Shown here piece by piece: positions 22,201 to 33,806 of a stretch of 64,000 nucleotides of DNA; within the stretch, counting starts at the first letter, position 1; every line of letters begins with the position of its first letter. The DNA lies in contig OZ037859.1 of the NCBI GenBank assembly GCA_964035575.1, positions 930,001 through 994,000 of the forward strand, written 5' to 3'. The notes under the pieces are model-generated. The model was not told the origin of the DNA and did not search any database. It worked only from the letters and a program-made list of their open reading frames with translations. The DNA is from Rhynchopus sp. YZ270_cl-10. Taxonomy: Eukaryota > Euglenozoa > Diplonemea > Diplonemida > Diplonemidae. Made by a program: the position numbers and the translations under genes.

Positions 22201-25170
22201 CCTCCACTGCACAGCTCGCTGGGCTCATACGGAACGTCGACCCCGCAAACCCTCTGGAGCTCACCAGTGTGCGGAACGTTGCGCGAGACCTCTCCATGGC
22301 GAGCACAGATCCTGTGGAACAAAAGGTATGTAAAGAGAGACGTTGCTGCACCCTCCACATCCAACCACCACAAACACCTACAGGTCCTGGAGGTCTGTGT
22401 CGAGCGTATCAGTGCCATTCACCGTCGTTTGTCGAGGGGAGATATTGCTGAGATGTGTATGCTGACAGCCATTGCCGAGGCTGTTGAGGGTGGTGTGGAC
22501 CTGTCGAGTCGCGACATGAGTGCGAAGATGGCGTCCGACGCAGTGGAGGCTGCAGCAGCCAGACTGCAGGCAGGCAACAGCGTTGACTGGGATAGCGTGG
22601 AGGAGCACGTCAAGGGCGCTCAGTGCGAGGGTGCTGAAGAGTGCCTCAGTGAAATCATCCAAAGCTCCAACTTCCATGCACCAAACCACCTGCTTCTCTC
22701 GGCCCTGGCGCAGGGTATACGGGAGGGTGGTTGGGATCTGCTCTCCACACTCAAAAAGCTGCAGAACTCAACCCTCACGCCTGCAGAGGCAAAGGTGCTT
22801 CCGGACGACGCAGTGTTGCAACCGTTGCTCAAGGCTGGACCGGTGCCTGCAGAGCTGGCGTCTGTGTTGACTGAGTATGTGGAGTGTCTGCTGTTCCTTG
22901 ACCCGGCCTCTGCTGTGCTGATGAAGCTTGTGCAGGACGCGAGGAGGGAGACGTCATGGCACCGTCCTGCGTCTATCAAGGCTGTGCTGGACCGTGAGGC
23001 ATCTGCGACCACAGACGCGTCTGCACGCACAGCGCTGCGCACCGCTTCGCAGCGTCTGTCGAGGTGTGCCGTTCTGCACGACGCATTGGCGTTGCTCTAC
23101 GACGGGCAGTGCACACCCAGCACCCTCGACATCCTGAAGTCCTGCGAGGGCGACCAGGTCTGCAGCGGTGTCTCCGAAGTGGCCAGCTCCCTCGGACAAC
23201 GTCTCTCCGCATTGGGCGACGTCAGCGACAAGCATGCTGTGGGCGCCGCTTTGGTCCTGGAGACTGCCATCCTGACACCACCCCACGTGCCGCACAACGT
23301 GCTGCGTGCACTGCGTATGCTAAAGCCTGGACAGCTCAACGAGCAGGCCGACCGTGAGGGCCGCTTCTCACGCGACCCTCGTCCGCATGGGGACGCGGAG
23401 AAGCTGCGAGAGCACTTCACTGCGTTGGTGGAGCAGCGCAGCCGCTTTGTGACTGTCATCCAGCAGCTGCGGGACGACCTGCGCAACAGTGCGGCACAGC
23501 TGTACGACGTGCCGATGCTGCAGACTGCACTGAGGCGCTGTGGGGAGTGCATTGCTGGTGTGCAGAAGCGGGCATCGACGTTGCTCACGACTCTGCAGCA
23601 ACATGCTTCGGGCACGCTTTCGGGCGAAGCAGGGGAAGAGGTGTTCAGACGATGCAGTGCGACTGGCGTCATCCTGAGCTGGGAGCTTGACACGATTGCT
23701 GCGTCCCTTGCGTCCTCCTTGGCACCCGAGCGTGTGAACGACGTGGACCAACCAATGCTGCTGCGCCAGCTGAAGGAGGCGGAGGCCCTGCGCACGGTGC
23801 CACGTCTCACGCTGACAGAGCTCTGCGACGCAAGCATGGCACCACACGTGCCTGCCCTGCAGGACACCTCCCAACGCCTGCAGAGTCTCAAGAAGCGTTC
23901 CGATGTAGGTCTCTTCGTGGAACCGTGGGAGGTAGGCGTCATCCGCGAGGCGCTAGAGGTCAGCCTGGCCACACAGCAGCACCCACCACCACCACCGCCA
24001 CCACGGCAGAGCAGAGCCATCTCACCGCCACCCTCCGGCGGCAGTCCGATCGACTTCCCCATCGAGAGCACCCCTGCCGTCATTGCGGCAGGAGGCAGCC
24101 TCCGCACAGAGGTGCAAAGGAGAAGCCTCCGCAGAAACCTGCAAATCATTGAAGAGCATTTAAAAAGCAAGATCAACGATCTGCAGCTGGAACAACGCAA
24201 GTTGTTAGAGCTGAAGGCACAGCTGCGTACACAGCAGGAGGCTGCGCAGGTGGAAGGTGTGGGGAATGCGGGGCTGCGTGAACGTCTTCGTGACACCGAG
24301 GTGCAGCTGAATACGACGAGGTCCGAGCTTGAGGTGATGCGTGCACAGACACAGGCGTCGCATGACGAGATTGTTGCGCTTGTTGGTCAGACGCATGACG
24401 GACAGGGTGAGGTCAAGCGCCATCGCGATGCACTTGACATCGCAAACTCACAGCTCCTGGACGGACAGGCACAACTGGCACACCTTTGGAAGACCTTTGC
24501 ACCACTGGTCTCTTTGGACATCACTGCACAGCCTGATATGAAACGTCTTTCCGCACACCTTCGCGAGCGCATTGAACATGCAGACGAAATAGGGGTACGC
24601 CTGAAGGCTGTTGTGTCGAGCTATATTGGCACCTTGGATGCTCCGATGGTGTCGCCGTCACGTCTGTTGAGCGATGAGTATGTGGCGGACGTGGAGACGC
24701 TGTTTAAAATGACAAGGCAGATCTTGGACAAGCTGGTGGCGGATGTAGAGGGCGCACAGTTGGTTATCTCACAGCAGAACGATTTGCTGCGGAAGGCGAG
24801 GCTGTCGGTGGTGCAGTCTGCGGCAGACATCTCTGGGTTAGGGAAGGAGGCAGCAATGCATGTATCACCACGCAGGCAGCTGCATATGAATGATACTAGT
24901 CTTGTATCATCGCCGTCGCTGTCGCTGTCATTAGGCACTGTAGTGCCCATCAGAGGCGAAACCCCGGCACCGACACCGTCACGTGCTGGCAGTGCTGCTG
25001 CCGCCCTCTCGTCGCACGAAAGACAACACCACTCCGTACAACTCCCACGGCGTGTCTCCCACATGAATGTCCCCTCCCGCCCAGCAGCACCCCTCAACCT
25101 CCCACCCGCAGAGCTTCGAGGACTCTCCACAGCGCGCTCCAACTCCCGCACACGTCCGCATTACGCATGA
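10236..25170 (+). CDS. Giant coiled-coil protein with a degenerate kinesin-like head (2 exons)
   Basis: Exon 1 is 10236-22325 and exon 2 is 22384-25170, joined in phase 0: 4,030 plus 928, about 4,958 residues. Residues 1-320 resemble a kinesin motor in outline: QEVFGASLLPLVHGLTDG matches the segment before the P-loop, and STTNYPKEQTKRLLELANK matches the ending of the motor core. The P-loop itself (normally GQTGSGKT) reads GEKQGQHHT and no NxxSSRSH or DLxGSE switch is visible, so it probably does not hydrolyse ATP. A heptad-rich rod spans about 410-2270. A mostly non-coil block follows (about 2270-2590), then a second rod to about 3960. Exon 2 encodes a helical, partly globular tail with a proline run, a short coiled coil and a Ser/Pro-rich C-terminus. 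A structural filament or tether near flagellum or cytoskeleton is inferred. ATG 10236 is the first in frame; a GTG at 10194 is an unlikely start. Confidence 0.85.
22326..22383 (+). other. 58-nt intron in the giant gene
   Basis: Donor GTATGT after AAAAG, acceptor CTACAG, phase 0. Without removal the first exon frame ends at 22451. With removal the frame continues for another 928 residues. It is the shortest intron here and the only one so short that it holds no repeat. Confidence 0.8.
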
Positions 25171-25407
25171 GGGAGTGAACTAACAAACAATAGTGGAGCT
25201 CCTCCTCGGGTGTCTACATTGATACAACCAGGTTTTCAAAAAGGTTCTACGCAGCTTGCTGCAGTATTTTTCAAGTGTCAGAGAGGCTTAGGGTCATCTT
25301 GCTAGCTTTAGATGGGGGGAGGGAAGGGGGGTATTAGAATTGTGTTCCAAAAAAAGGGGTCGTGTTTGTGTTTTTAGCTCCCAAAAAAGGCTACGAAAAA
25401 AAAAAGG
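25171..25407. other. Downstream spacer with two dispersed elements
   Basis: The post-stop element (GTGGAGCTCCTCCTCGGGTG, then CTACATTGATACAACCAGG) lies at 25189-25243, 18 bases after the stop. A copy of the GAGAGGCTTAGG motif follows at 25272-25309. No gene seen. Confidence 0.7.
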
Positions 25408-26014
25408 CAGGGGTTAAGTTAGGGCGGGTTTCTGGGTTTTCAAAACCCGGTTTTCGGGTTTTCGGGTTTTTCAAAAAAAAAAAAAAAAAAATGGAATCCG
25501 AAAAAAAAAATCCAAATTTTTGGGTGGTGTAGGCTGGGAAGGTGGGGTAGGGGTGGGGGCGGAGCCCCCACCCTACCCTCTAAGAAAAAAAATATCCTCC
25601 CGACCCAAACAAACCCCCGGTCAGAACTGGGAATTATTCATATGAAGAGGCAACAGGGATCTCTGGCGAACTTCGGGTTCAGTACTAGTGTTGCGAGAGT
25701 GCGGGTGAAGCAGGACGTGGGAACTGAGGTCGGTGAGGGGTACACCAGTCCTGTTCTTCAAATTTATGCTCCAAAATTGTTAGGACAAATCCAAAAATCC
25801 CCAGCCCCCCATTTTTTGGTGGGATTTTTGAACTTTGCCCAAAAATCGCGGAATTTTTTTTTCGCTCGCTACGCTCGCGGAGGTGCACCTTAAAATTTTC
25901 CCGCTCGCTGCACTCGCGGAGGGGATTGGTTATTTTTCGCAAAATCCAGAAAAATCGAAAAAAACCCAGAAAACCCGACTCAGCGAGAAAAAAAAAAAGC
26001 TAACTTAACCCCTG
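25408..26014. mobile_element. hAT-like non-autonomous DNA transposon
   Basis: A 607-bp element with inverted termini CAGGGGTTAAGTTAG and 8-bp flanking duplications AAAAAAGG (25400-25407 and 26015-26022). CAGGG ends and 8-bp duplications are the hAT pattern. The duplication is low complexity, which weakens it slightly. Inside are GGGTTTTCGGG runs and CGCTCGCTACGCTCGCGGAG-type steps; no transposase frame is visible. Confidence 0.75.
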
Positions 26015-26022
26015 AAAAAAGG

Positions 26023-27013
26023 ACACCACCAAAAAAAAAAAAGACCTAAGGCTCCTTATTCTCATAGATGACGAGTTTGCTTGTCGCGCGATTCCAGGTC
26101 TGCCGTCTATTGTTCCCTGTCCCCACTTGATTTTATTTTCGTCAAGGTGACTAAGTATGAGAGGCTTAGGTTCATCGTATAAACTTTTCTTTATTAACAA
26201 ATGAGTGCCTGCACCCGCTGGTGTCCAGTGAGGTGTTTGCACTTTCAATTTCTCTTTCAAACTGTAGCCACCAAACTTAGAGCCTTTTTGCAAATCGTAG
26301 ATGCAAAACTAGACGGATTTTTTCAGCTTCATTATTTAGATTCCTGTGGTGTTGCCTGCTCTATTGAAAATAAGACAAAAAAAAAATCTTTAAAGGCCTG
26401 GGTGTACTGTAATACACGCATTCGTCTTTCGAGTTTTGTTCCCACTCTTTTGAATTTTTGTCTTGCCATTTTCTCCGTCGTTGCTCAGCATCATTTCAAG
26501 TTTTGTCTTTCTTTTCAAAGATGTATGTGTACTAGAGGCACATTCATTAACAAGCTTTCTTTCTTTGGTAGATGTTTTGTGTTGTTGTTGTTGTTCTTTT
26601 TTTCTTATAGATAGAAACCTTCAGAAAAAAAAAATACGCCTCCCCCCTTTTACATCTTCTCCCCTCCTGTATAAAACTTGACACTTCCTTTGGCATAATT
26701 AGTTCCCAACCCACTCCGAAAATATTCTTTTTTTCTCTCGAAATGGATGTAAGACTGCATGGTTGCGGACCCACCCCACCCTGTCATTGCACCAAGGTAC
26801 ATTGTTCACGAAAGAGCTTTATATTTTAGGTCAACTTTTCTTTTTTTAGACCCCCCCCACAACATTGACTTCACGCCTCGCATTTATCACTCAATTACCT
26901 TCTCTTATTACAGATCCTCCTCACACCCCATCACTTTTCCCTCTCATTTCCCTCCCCTCCCCCCCTGCTTCTCTTCTACGTTTGATAGAAGGTTCTTATA
27001 AAAGGACAGCCAA
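26023..27013. other. Spacer upstream of the kinase with dispersed motif copies
   Basis: Contains three + strand members of the motif family: 26144-26197 (GGTGACTAAG...GAGAGGCTTAGG), 26520-26576 (ACTAGAGGCACATTCATT) and 26741-26855 (longer form with GCACCAAGGTACATTGTTC). The last 120 bases before the kinase ATG are strongly pyrimidine-rich and end in a TAG. No gene seen. Confidence 0.65.
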
Positions 27014-29161
27014 ATGCCAGGTCTTAGTGCTGCTGCTTCGTCTCGGTTTGGATTTGGTGCGACTCCGATTAATGGTCGTGGATTGGAGAGCTTTCTTGGG
27101 AATGGAGGTGGGCGTGGGGAGGTGGGAGGGGCGGGGTTTATGCAGACGAAGCGAGGGATGTTCAATGAGATGCTGAAGACAGAGCTGGACCGGGTGCACA
27201 GCTTTGCGAATGGCAAGACAAATACTGTGTCAAAACGCTCTATTGCGGCAATGCAGTCGCTGCGCAGGGTGACGCTGCGCAACTCCCACGACCCCTCCGA
27301 TCTCCTCATCACCCAATCCCAGGTCACTGCGATGCTAACAGACGTCTCCCTCCTCCTCTGGTTTACCGCATTGAACTTAGCAACAATAAAACGTCTAGCT
27401 CCGGCATATAAAACAATGTTTTCGAGGTCAATCTATAGTGACAACGATGTGGTGCTTGATGGTAGGTTGTGTTCGGTGTTCCGTGCATTGTTGTCTTTGC
27501 GGAAGAAGTTGGAGCATCAAAAGGTGAAAAAAAGCAAAATCGCGCATGATGTGCAAAAGGCGCTTCTCTCTGTGGATCTCCCCTTTGCAGAGTTGGCGCT
27601 TCAGGAGGGGGGTGGTGTAGAGTTGCGTGACTCTCATGTTAGTCCGCAACGCAGGCAGCCGCAGGTTCCTATGGAGCGTGCGCTTTCGGTGTGCCTTCCG
27701 TGCAGTCCGCTACAGTCTCCACGTAAGTTTGTTGATGTAGTGAAGCCACCGCCACTACCGCAAATAAGCGAGCCTTCTGCCCGTGCAGTGCGTGTCCTGA
27801 AGAACCTTCCAAGGGATAAGCCCATTGCGTCGCTTTCAAATTTGTACAAAATTGGTAAAGTGGCGGGTCGTGGTGCTTATGGTTGTGTCTACTCCGCGGT
27901 TTGTAAAAGAACGGGTGCGCATGTTGCGATTAAGACGATTGCAGAGCCCTTTGAAATGCCGATCTTCGCACAAAGGGTGTACAGAGAGGTGGCCGTGCTC
28001 CGCCGCATGCAGCATGAGCATACGATAGGGTTGATCGATATGCACCTCTCGCAGAACACAGTGCACCTCGTGTTCCCGTTCATCCAGCGTACCCTGGAGA
28101 GTCTCCTCCTGCTCAGCCTGCCCACAGCGAACACACCCCCTTCCTTCAGGTTCCTTCCCATCCAGAAGAAGCTCTTCATGTCGCAGCTTCTCGACACACT
28201 GTGCTACCTGCACTATGAGGAAGGTGTTGTGCACAGAGACCTCAAGCTGAGCAACATCCTGGTTGATGTGAAGTGCAAACCGATGAAGATCTATCTCTCC
28301 GACTTTGGGTCGGCGCGCACCCTGGTACGTGGCGGTGCACGGGAACACATGATTGACTGCCCAGGGTACGTACAGACACAATGGTACCGCGCACCAGAGA
28401 TCCTCCTCTGCGGGGCCTGCATCACCCCCTCTGCCGATATGTGGTCCTATGGGTGCATCATTGCAGAGCTTGTAAGCGGCGTTCCTCTCCTCCCAGGGCA
28501 AGACTCACAGCACCAACTCGAGCTCGTCATCGATGCAACCGGAATCCCCTCCGTCAAGGATGTGAAGGAGATCGGGCCCAAGAGTGTCGGCATCCTGCAG
28601 AGGTCGGGCTTCCTCTCGGGCGAACCTTCGGCAGACAACACAGAGCCGCAGACAGCCTCGCTAGAGGTGATGCTAAAGGATTGTGTCGATCTCGGTGGGG
28701 GGCGAGATGAGATCAGTCCAGAGGTGGTGGATATTATTGCACGGTGTCTGACGTTTTCTGCGAATAAGAGGATGACTGCAAAGGAAGCTTGTTCGCATGC
28801 ATGGTTGAGCGCAGTGCGGAAGCCATTCCCACCTCCACGCAAGACTAAGGCAAAGATACCTGCAAAGACACCTGAAAAGCATGCCACCCCCACAGAGCCG
28901 TGCTACGACTCCTCCATGAACAGTGACGAAAGCGACAAAGACAAAGAAAAGTCCACCGAAGAGGAAGGCATGGTACTGCCCCTCTCCTGCGCGAAGCTCT
29001 ATACAGTAGAAGAATACAAAATGGGTGTCTGCTGCGAAGCAACGGAAGCAAAAGGGAATCGTATTGACATACCCAAAACCGCACAAAGACGTGGCAGTGA
29101 CAAACGAAAGCCCACCAACCCGCAACAGTCCGGGCAGGACGGCTGCTGTACTGTGCAGTGA
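27014..29161 (+). CDS. SPX-like plus MAPK-like protein kinase with a CaaX box
   Basis: A single-exon, 715-residue predicted Ser/Thr kinase of the CMGC group. Residues about 45-170 resemble the later part of an SPX domain: FNEMLKTELDRVHSF matches the FxxLLxxELxKVxxF helix and LNLATIKRLAPAYKTMF the LNxxxFxKILKKYDK helix. The early KFGK/YxDYKxLK part is not evident. The kinase domain is at about 275-600: glycine loop GRGAYGCVYS, VAIKTI lysine, HRDLKLSN, DFGSAR and QWYRAPEILL. Where MAP kinases have TxY before YVATRWYRAPE, this has CPGYVQTQWYRAPE, so the phospho-threonine is replaced by proline. The C-terminal tail is Lys/Glu-rich and ends GCCTVQ, a CaaX-type prenylation signal (X = Gln) with an adjacent Cys, suggesting membrane attachment. 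The kinase call is firm; the SPX call is tentative. Confidence 0.88.
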   Translation: MPGLSAAASSRFGFGATPINGRGLESFLGNGGGRGEVGGAGFMQTKRGMFNEMLKTELDRVHSFANGKTNTVSKRSIAAMQSLRRVTLRNSHDPSDLLITQSQVTAMLTDVSLLLWFTALNLATIKRLAPAYKTMFSRSIYSDNDVVLDGRLCSVFRALLSLRKKLEHQKVKKSKIAHDVQKALLSVDLPFAELALQEGGGVELRDSHVSPQRRQPQVPMERALSVCLPCSPLQSPRKFVDVVKPPPLPQISEPSARAVRVLKNLPRDKPIASLSNLYKIGKVAGRGAYGCVYSAVCKRTGAHVAIKTIAEPFEMPIFAQRVYREVAVLRRMQHEHTIGLIDMHLSQNTVHLVFPFIQRTLESLLLLSLPTANTPPSFRFLPIQKKLFMSQLLDTLCYLHYEEGVVHRDLKLSNILVDVKCKPMKIYLSDFGSARTLVRGGAREHMIDCPGYVQTQWYRAPEILLCGACITPSADMWSYGCIIAELVSGVPLLPGQDSQHQLELVIDATGIPSVKDVKEIGPKSVGILQRSGFLSGEPSADNTEPQTASLEVMLKDCVDLGGGRDEISPEVVDIIARCLTFSANKRMTAKEACSHAWLSAVRKPFPPPRKTKAKIPAKTPEKHATPTEPCYDSSMNSDESDKDKEKSTEEEGMVLPLSCAKLYTVEEYKMGVCCEATEAKGNRIDIPKTAQRRGSDKRKPTNPQQSGQDGCCTVQ

Positions 29162-30421
29162 GTGCGTCAGTGCAGACCAGAAAAATCCTGACGTCCACGC
29201 CCGATCTCATCCGGATGAATTCTACTGTGAGTTTCTGTGGATAGGGTCAAAATTATGCCACAGCGTGAGACACATTCACCTCAACGTTTCTTTGTTCGTT
29301 TGGCTCTCTTTTCTCTGATATTTCGACACATCTTCACCTTCGGCGAGAAGGTGCCTTGATCTTCATCCGTTTCCTCCCTAATCAGATATCCTCTGTTTGG
29401 TTTCACTATGACTCAAAAGTCCCCAGGTTCCCACCTTCCCACCCATCTCCCCTGCGCCCTTCGCACAACGCTCCACCTCGTTGAGGTATGTTTCCACAGT
29501 ACCTTTGTTTTTAATCTTTAATCTAATGCTGACGGACTCTGTACCCGTGGTGTAGAGTTTCGACCCACCACACACCACTCCCAACTATTATTATCACCAC
29601 TATCCCCTCATTCCTACTAATTTTAAAAAGTGCGTTCACGTTCGAAGAGCAAAACTAACGCAGGTTGTCAAAAAAAAAAGTAAAATGTTTCAAGGGTGTA
29701 GTGCGTTTCCAGTGAAACGCATTCATTCAAAATTTATTTCTTTTGGGCTGGCATCGTGGGTCAGTCGGAGGTGCGTATCAATAACTATCATTTTCTTTTT
29801 CTATTTTTTTAGTCTTGGGTGCCTGCAGTCGTTGATCAATCTTAAATCGAGATGTTTCCATCAGCAACCACTGTGGGTACACGGGGCACAACTCATCTTA
29901 CACGTTCTTCGTTTTCTGCAGCAACGTTTGCAATTTCGACTTTCTTTTTTTTTGTTTTTTTGCTGGTAACATCGTATGTCTCGCCCGTGCGTGAAAAATA
30001 GCAACAAAAACAACTAATTGCTAAGGAAAAAAGAACGGGGTGTGCTATGGAAAAACCCCCCGCCCGATTTTCGAACCCACCGGAGCATCCTGGCACTTTG
30101 ATTGATGGTGCTGATGCCCTGTTGTGATCGACAACGAGTTTTCGTCTGCGGATTCTGTTCCTTCCGCACTGCTCCTACGACGAAGCTGAGTGGGAGCCTG
30201 TGGACGACTACGATCTGGAACACGCCGAGTCCGCCTCTACAGCCATGAGCAAATGATAACGAGCCTCCCATATCCACAGCACACCGTATTTTTTTTTTCT
30301 CGATAGCAATTACCTGTTTTTGTGTACACCAATCTAAATGATTGACAATCCAACAAACATTGGAAACCCGTTAATCGTTCCCTACAGCGTTCTTGTTTCT
30401 CGAATTTTTATGACTATTTGA
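29162..30421. other. Intergenic, no gene recognised
   Basis: AT-rich with T runs. A diverged motif copy lies at 29252-29292 (CACAGCGTGAGACACATTCA). A 45-bp segment at 29746-29790 (GGCTGGCATCGTGGGTCAGT...) recurs at 60967-61015. No coding signal. Confidence 0.6.
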
Positions 30422-30754
30422 TGGGGTGATTTGGGGTCTTTTTTTCCCAGGACAATTCACTAGTGATTCACAAAAAATCACAACGAGGCGAAACCACACA
30501 TGATACACGGGTGTCTGGGTTTTTGTGAAGTTATGTGAAGGTTTTGTGAATTGATGTGAATCGCTAGTTCGATTTTGTGACTTTTTTTTGGGATTTCATG
30601 GAGGTAGTGAGGGCAACCGAAAGTCACCAAACACGCAAAAATTCACAAAACTTCACAAACATTCGAGGTGCAGAAGAAAAATGTGATATGCCACACGTGT
30701 GAAGGTTTGTGATTTTTTGTGAATTTTCCTGAAAAAAAGACCCCAAATCACCCA
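30422..30754. mobile_element. MITE with 6-bp target duplication
   Basis: A 333-bp element whose ends are TGGGGTGATTTGGGGTC and its inverted copy GACCCCAAATCACCCA. It is flanked by ATTTGA at 30416-30421 and 30755-30760. Internally it carries many TTGTGAA/TTCACAA words in both orientations. No coding capacity; superfamily not assigned. Confidence 0.8.
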
Positions 30755-33700
30755 ATTTGATACGTATTCACGTTGGTATGATGAGTTCCTCGTCTGAATA
30801 AGTCAGATCATATCTTGCGGGTGGGTTTAAACAAGCCTCATCCTGCTTAAGATGTGTCCATACGTCACATTCATGTCACAACAAAAATGCTTTCTCTTCT
30901 GCGGGACATCATCTGAACCCATTTTTCTTTTTTTTAAAATTCAGTAAATCTTACACGTCCTTGTACATTATGTTCTTTGCTTTGAAAGTATGTGGAACTA
31001 CTTTGATATCTTCGGTGAAAACGGCAGCGAAACACTCTCCCCTGTTTTTTCCATGCACTTCCACTAGACACCCTACTGCACAAAAGTAGTGCAGCTTTCC
31101 AAGGTGGCTAACCATGTCCCCGCTCGAAGCGTTTCAAGGGTCAGCGCGCCTTTCAAAAAGAGACGACTACGTCATCCGGGGCCAGTGGAAATGGTCAACA
31201 TAGATAGATAGCCAATGTGTTCCGTGTTGGGGCGTTTTTGATCGCACAATACAGTTCTTTTCCTCCCCCCAAAGAGTTTCCTTATTTCTTCTCTCCAAAA
31301 ATGGTGTGGCTGGAAATGGCCTAATGCAGTACTACACAAGAACTACACAACAGACTTTATGTTCCCCAGCCACATCAAACATAAGAAAGAAAGGAGCGTG
31401 CACTTAAGTGTGCTTTCTTTGTTACTGGCAAGTGTATGGATGTAGTTCTACAACACAGATGTGCGGAAACACCACCAAGTTATCATTCCTCCTTCCCCTT
31501 TCCCCTTCGCTCCCAGTTCTGAAAAATCATAGTGTTTCTGGGAGGCCAGGTGGTAGGGGGTGGTTTCCCTCAGTATGACACAAGAAATCATCAAGGGTCA
31601 AAGCCCATCTTGGTTGTTGGGATGGCCTACGAAGGCGCGCCTTGAAGGCGCATTTTGTCACCCAAGTTTTGCTTTTTGATTGTTTCTCTTTTTTTTTAAA
31701 TTCTTCTACCTGTACTTTCATTGAATGTATGAGGCTGTGTTCAACGAAAAATTGTTTTCAAGATCAGTTGGCGGATCTAGTTACGATTACCTACAATGTA
31801 GGCGGGTTTAGTGCATGCACATGACCCTGGTACTTGCCCTCTGACCACGTTTTCTTGTTGTTCTACGTGGCGGGGTTTCACACCTTTTTCTTCTTTTATC
31901 TGATTCATTTTGTTTACGGGTTTGCGGGCTGTTAGGGTCGTCTCACCAAGCCCCCACCTCCCGGGCCCACCTCCCCCCCTTTCTTTTTTGCGGGGGTCTA
32001 GTGCCTATGTCAACAGAGGCACGTGTGGGACTTCCATTCCATTTTTCAACTTCCATTTTTTTTTTTTTTTGTTTTTTGTTTTGTGTTCTCAAGCATGGAC
32101 GAATAGAAATGGAAAACGACGGATGGTGCGTGCCCGCTTTAGCGTATTAGTTTTAACATCACTCACATTCATCAGTGAAAAACACAAACCTTTTGCGGTG
32201 CGATAAACGAAAAAGTGTTTTCTTTATTTCATTTAATTGTCACATCCTGAAGTCGTTTTCTATTTTGTGGTTATCTTTCAAACTTCTCCCCTCCTCCTCC
32301 CCCGCTTTGTTTCAGCAAATCATTCCCGTGGGTTTTGTGGAACCACTCTATTCAAAGAAGTGACCAAAAAACCCCCCAGATTTGTGATTCAAAAAATGGT
32401 TGATTACCTTTTTTCTCAGCTCCTCACGTACGGGAACCCTTGGTAATCCGCCTCTTCCAGTCACCTTGAAAGGTGACCACGATTGCACTAATATTTTATT
32501 GGGTTCGTTTTACAACGTTTTTTTGTTTTTTGTTGATCCTCGATTGGTACCTCCTTTTTCTTTCTTTTTTGTTTCTCTCTTTTTTTTTTTTTTTATACCT
32601 ACAAGCGTAGCTTAAAGGAGAAATAGTTCCTCAGATACGGTCGCCAATCACCCCTCCAACAGGGTAATTGTGCAATCAACGGAAAAACCATTTTCCCCCT
32701 TTTACTTACCTATCAGAGTTACTATTTTTCCCCATATTCGCGTCACCGATGACACATTTTTTTTATGTTTATAAAAAAACAGTGTCATATTAGAGGGTTT
32801 GCCATCTGTACTTCCTAGCCTTTCAAAAAGGAGTGGAAAGGAGAGAACCTATCTCACGAGGAGTTTTTGTCGATCTAGCAAAAAGCTGCTCCTAGCGTTT
32901 TTGATGAACTACGTCTATAATATACTGTAACCGTAAAAATAGTGGACCATAAAGAAAAAAAATGTGGAACATTTTCAGTTTTGAGGAGCGTGTAACATTA
33001 TTACGGTACACTATTGTTACGGTACGGTACAAAAAAAATGGCTAGTCCAGAGCCTGCCAAAAGGTACACAGGAGATTGGACACTACTTGGACACTTTGTT
33101 TTTTTCCTCTTCAAAACATTGCATACAATGGGCGAACAAAGCCAAAACCCTCATCCAAATGTGAGGGGGTGCAGAGGAGGGAGGGCACACACCAGAAAGA
33201 ATCAAAGGGATGAGGGGGGGGGGGGGGGGGAAGGGGGGTTGGAGGTGATAGGTGTACGGGGTGGTTTTTTTGGTTCTTACCATAGGCTTCTGCACTGCCA
33301 TGTTACCCCCCCTCCTCCTCGCCTGTCCTCCCAGCTTTCTCTGTTTTGTTTTTCTTGACCTTCTCTACCCTATAAAGGGAGGCCTATATCAGGAATTTAG
33401 GCACCTTTTGATTTTAAATAATTTGTGCTAAGTCTTTTCGAGTCTACGCCAGTGATGTACTTTTTAGACTCGTTTGGCCCAATGTATGCAAAATGCTGCC
33501 CGTTTACACGTTTAAGCGCATTTTGTGGGAATTTTTTTTTTTTCAGGAATTTGCCTTTGTGTGTGCGTATGTGTAGTTAGACTGAACGGTGTCTAGCATA
33601 ATCACGCGTGTGCCGTGCATGTCACCATGCCCGGTTGTGTTTGTTTTTTTTACACATATTTACTCAAATTTTCGATTTTTTTTTTGATAAAACAACTTGC
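30755..33700. other. Gene-free spacer
   Basis: About 2.9 kb of AT-rich sequence with T, A and G homopolymers and no frame or RNA gene I can support. A possible motif copy lies near 32005-32065. A small foldback lies at 32923-33029 (TACTGTAACCGTAAAAATAG and a diverged inverted copy). A G run lies at about 33213-33239. Confidence 0.55.
32923..33029. repeat. Possible small foldback element
   Basis: Imperfect inverted arms of about 21 bp (TACTGTAACCGTAAAAATAG versus CACTATTGTTACGG...) bound 107 bp. No clear flanking duplication apart from TA. Confidence 0.4.
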
Positions 33701-33806
33701 CACGGATCGGAAAAGTACTTTGCCCAAAAGTAAAGTACTTTTCCAAAAAAAAAAGTACTTGAAGAAAAAAAAGTACTTTTTTTTTTCTGTGCAAAAATTG
33801 TACGGA

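Noticed and set aside
26041-26085. Possible minus-strand copy of the dispersed motif (CCTAAGGCTCC)
   Set aside because: Only a few matching bases, and the rest of the motif is absent.
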